DNA of 64,000 nucleotides from CAWJLS01 sp963843755 (lineage in GTDB: Bacteria > Acidobacteriota > Thermoanaerobaculia > Multivoradales > DATKCC01): contig CAWJLS010000005.1 in assembly GCA_963843755.1 (NCBI GenBank), positions 518,768-582,767 of the forward strand, given 5' to 3'. The translations under genes and the position numbers were made by a program. The notes below the pieces were generated by a model. That model was not told where the DNA came from, searched no databases, and worked only from the letters and a program-made list of their open reading frames with translations. Positions 61,862 through 64,000 of the stretch are shown piece by piece (within the stretch, counting starts at the first letter, position 1; each line of letters opens with the position of its first letter).

Positions 61862-63590
61862 ACGCCGGCGGCACCGCCGTCTCCGCCGGCTCGATCGGCT
61901 GGGGCTCGCCGGTCTCGTGCTGTCACTGGCAGTCCTGGCCTGCCTCGTCTTCGCTGCGCCGTCGCGACACTTCCCCTACCGCTTCGCCGGCCTGGGTGTT
62001 CTCACGCTCTCGGCCTCGGCCTTGCTGCTGCGGCACCGCTGCTGGAACGCCCTCGAAGGCGAGCTCGAGAGGCGGAAGCTGGCGGAGCAGAGCGCCCGGG
62101 CCGCCGACGGTGCCAAGAGCCGACTGCTCGCCCGGGTCAGCCACGAGATCCGTGCCCCCATGCACGGCATCCTGGGAATGACCGACCTCTTGCTCCGGAG
62201 CTGTTTGACGTCGGAGCAGCGCGAGCAGGCCGAGCTGGTGAGCGCGTCCGCGGAATCCCTCCTCGCCGTGGCCGAAGACGTCCTCGACCTGTCGCGAATC
62301 GACGCTTCGCGTCTGCGGCTCCGGCCCCGGGACTTCCAGCTTCGCGAGCTGACCGGTGAGGTGGTACGGCTGCTCGCGCCGCGCGCCGTCCAGCGCGACG
62401 TGGCCATGCACGTGCAGGTGGACCCCTCGCTGCCGGACGCGCTCCACGGCGACCCGGTGCGTCTGCGGCAGGTGCTCCTCAACCTGGTCGGCAACGCGAT
62501 CCGGTTCACGCGTCGGGGGTCGCTGACCGTGAGCGTAGAGGCCACGGGAGGCGTCGGCACCGGGGCTTCGATGCGCTTCGAGGTGCGCGACACGGGTGTG
62601 GGCGTCCGGCCGGAGGATCAGTCCCGGCTCTTCGAGCCGTTCAGCCAGGCCGGCAGCTCGGGCTCCGGCGTTCGCTCCGGCACCGGGTTGGGCCTGGCCA
62701 TCTCCAAGAGCCTGGTCGAGATGATGGGCGGCGAGATCGGCGTCGAGAGCACGCGGGGAGTCGGTTCGACCTTTTGGTTTCGGCTCCCCCTGGAGCGCGC
62801 CCGGGGCACGGGTGCCGCCTCTCCCACCCCCTCGCCGCGAGCGGACGATGCCGCCCGGAGGCTCGGCCGGCGGGAGCGCCGGATCCTGGTGGTGGACGAC
62901 CGCGGCGCCAACCGCTCGGTGGGCCTGGCTCTGCTCTCCGAGCTGGGCTTCGCCGCCGAGGCGGTGGCCGGCGGCGAGGAGGCCTTGGCGAGGCTCCGGG
63001 AGGAACCCTTCGACGCCGTGCTCCTCGACTGCGAGATGCCCGGCCTCGACGGGTTCGAAACCTGCCGCCGGCTGCGCCGGCAGGAGGCGGCAGGCGGGGC
63101 CGGCCGGCGGCTTCCGGTGATCGCTGTCACCGCCAACGAGCAGCCCGACGACGTCCGGCGCTGTCTCGCCGCGGGCATGGACCAGCACCTCACCAAGCCC
63201 TTCGGCACTGCCGAGCTGGCCGCCGTGCTCGACCATCGCCTGGGGATCGAGGCGGCGGGGACCGCCGGCGACGACTTCGTAGCGCGCCTGGCGGCCCTGA
63301 GGGACCAGGACGCGACGACCGGGGAGTCGACCGCGGCCGCGTTCGTCCGAGAGGGGACGGACGACGTGGCGGCTCTCCGGCGAGCCCTGCCGGAGGGCGA
63401 CGGCGAGGCGCTGGTGGCGGCGTCCCATGCCCTGGCCGGGAGCGCCGGAGTTCTCGGCGCCACCGACCTGGCGGAGCGGGCCGCCGAGGTCGCCACCCTG
63501 GCGCGGCGGGGCGACCTGGGTGGTTGCGCGCAGCGCCTGCCGGATCTGGAGCGGGCGTGGAACGAGATCGCGAGGAGGATCAAGCCTTGA
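61842..63590 (+). CDS. Hybrid histidine kinase with receiver and Hpt domains
   Basis: This 582-residue protein (TTG start) has two membrane segments near the N-terminus (about 20-40 and 46-64) with almost no external loop. The HisKA domain has His101 in SHEIRAPMHGILG. The ATPase domain has LVGNAIRFT, DTGVGV and SGTGLGLAISKS. A receiver domain follows with Asp396 in LLDCEMPGLDGFE, and a C-terminal Hpt domain with His529 in ASHALAGSAGVLG. All phosphorelay steps up to the Hpt are thus in one protein, which can then phosphorylate the NarL-type regulator encoded before it. The final TGA overlaps the TTG of a Ser/Thr kinase gene. Confidence 0.94.
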   Translation: MTHDRDERRRHRRLRRLDRLGLAGLVLSLAVLACLVFAAPSRHFPYRFAGLGVLTLSASALLLRHRCWNALEGELERRKLAEQSARAADGAKSRLLARVSHEIRAPMHGILGMTDLLLRSCLTSEQREQAELVSASAESLLAVAEDVLDLSRIDASRLRLRPRDFQLRELTGEVVRLLAPRAVQRDVAMHVQVDPSLPDALHGDPVRLRQVLLNLVGNAIRFTRRGSLTVSVEATGGVGTGASMRFEVRDTGVGVRPEDQSRLFEPFSQAGSSGSGVRSGTGLGLAISKSLVEMMGGEIGVESTRGVGSTFWFRLPLERARGTGAASPTPSPRADDAARRLGRRERRILVVDDRGANRSVGLALLSELGFAAEAVAGGEEALARLREEPFDAVLLDCEMPGLDGFETCRRLRRQEAAGGAGRRLPVIAVTANEQPDDVRRCLAAGMDQHLTKPFGTAELAAVLDHRLGIEAAGTAGDDFVARLAALRDQDATTGESTAAAFVREGTDDVAALRRALPEGDGEALVAASHALAGSAGVLGATDLAERAAEVATLARRGDLGGCAQRLPDLERAWNEIARRIKP

Positions 63591-64000
63591 TTCAGCCCGG
63601 CGATCGCATCGGCCACATCCGGATCACCGGCGAGCTGGCCGAGGGAGGGATGGGTGCGGTGTTCGTCGGCTTCGACGAGAAGCTCGAGCGGGAGGTGGCG
63701 CTCAAGGCGATCCGGAGCGACCGTTCGAGCGCCGGGGCCCGCGAGCGGTTCCTGGAGGAGGCCCGGCTTCTCTCCCAGCTCGACCACCCCAATGTCTGCC
63801 GGATCCACGGCTACCTGGAGGGCGAGGACGGCGACTTCCTGGTTCTGGAGCTGATCCGGGGTCGCACTCTGCGCCGCGCCCTCGCTGACGGGCTCGACTC
63901 CTCGGCGCGGCTCGCCGTCGCCGAGGCGGTGGCACGCGCCCTGGAGGCGACCCACGCGAAGGGCATCGTCCACCGGGACCTGAAGCCCGACAACGTGATG
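63587..64000 (+). CDS. Ser/Thr protein kinase (PknB-like), N-terminal part
   Basis: A TTG start at 63587 overlaps the hybrid kinase stop. The first 138 residues show a Hanks-type kinase: the Gly-rich loop LAEGGMGAVFVG, the ATP Lys in REVALKAIR, the alpha-C Glu in FLEEARLLSQLDHPNV, the hinge LVLELIRG and the catalytic loop HRDLKPDNVM at the window edge. The DFG motif and any external domain lie beyond. Coupled translation after a two-component kinase suggests crosstalk between His and Ser/Thr phosphorylation. Confidence 0.93.
   Translation, partial: MIQPGDRIGHIRITGELAEGGMGAVFVGFDEKLEREVALKAIRSDRSSAGARERFLEEARLLSQLDHPNVCRIHGYLEGEDGDFLVLELIRGRTLRRALADGLDSSARLAVAEAVARALEATHAKGIVHRDLKPDNVM

Overview
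The window is a very GC-rich bacterial chromosome segment with tightly packed genes, many start/stop overlaps of the ATGA or GTGA type, and frequent GTG, TTG and possibly CTG starts. Multiheme c-type cytochromes, a proteobacterial-style ParC/ParE pair, an ECF sigma/anti-sigma/caspase module and secreted Cys-rich proteins with DGNxCTxDxC repeats suggest a Gram-negative environmental bacterium. The best guess is Acidobacteriota (Thermoanaerobaculia-like); Myxococcota is the alternative. This placement is an inference from gene content only.

Layout. 1-4502: haem synthesis and cytochrome maturation on the minus strand (hemC partial, hemA, a CcsA/HemX-type gene), then purA and tRNA-Lys(UUU). 5528-15548: an electron-transfer island. 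It holds a histidine kinase with a periplasmic CxxCH haem motif, an NtrC-type sigma-54 activator, a degenerate receiver protein, a candidate sigma-54 promoter with repeated upstream sites, a 9-haem cytochrome, an outer-membrane beta-barrel, a 25-haem cytochrome built of tandem repeats, a strong terminator and a Cys-rich lipoprotein. 15583-22176: small accessory genes, namely an SdpR/SdpI pair, a CPBP protease remnant, MarC, a DUF5946-like protein, arsenate reductase plus aquaporin, an AraC regulator, VOC proteins and an acetyltransferase. 22680-25791: a decayed patch with an IS1182-like transposase pseudogene and a fragmented membrane-protein gene of lower GC. 25816-27070: a papain-like cysteine protease with a chagasin-like inhibitor gene. 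27304-36036: secreted proteins, a penicillin acylase, a GAF/Fis-like protein, a long-form GMP synthase and a PLP decarboxylase. 36179-39446: ECF sigma factor, zinc-finger anti-sigma-like protein and caspase-like protease. 39544-46814: an MFS transporter, pstSCAB, an intergenic repeat cluster and a TetR/hydrolase pair. 46884-51188: parC and parE. 51413-58672: a seven-gene membrane operon around a MoxR ATPase. 58757-60904: a Rieske oxygenase and a secreted Cys-rich protein. 61100-64000: a NarL-type regulator, a hybrid histidine kinase and the start of a Ser/Thr kinase.

How the parts fit. The haem and cytochrome-assembly genes at the left end could supply cofactors for the cytochrome island. That island looks like a self-contained circuit: a haem-bearing sensor, its sigma-54 activator, the activator's probable DNA sites, and a porin-cytochrome conduit as the target. 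The MoxR operon, the caspase module and the protease/inhibitor pair are further coherent modules.

Four otherwise well-conserved genes (pstB, parE, the Rieske oxygenase and the chagasin-like gene) each carry one apparent single-base frameshift, which may be sequencing or assembly error. The transposase and the membrane-protein fragments look genuinely decayed.
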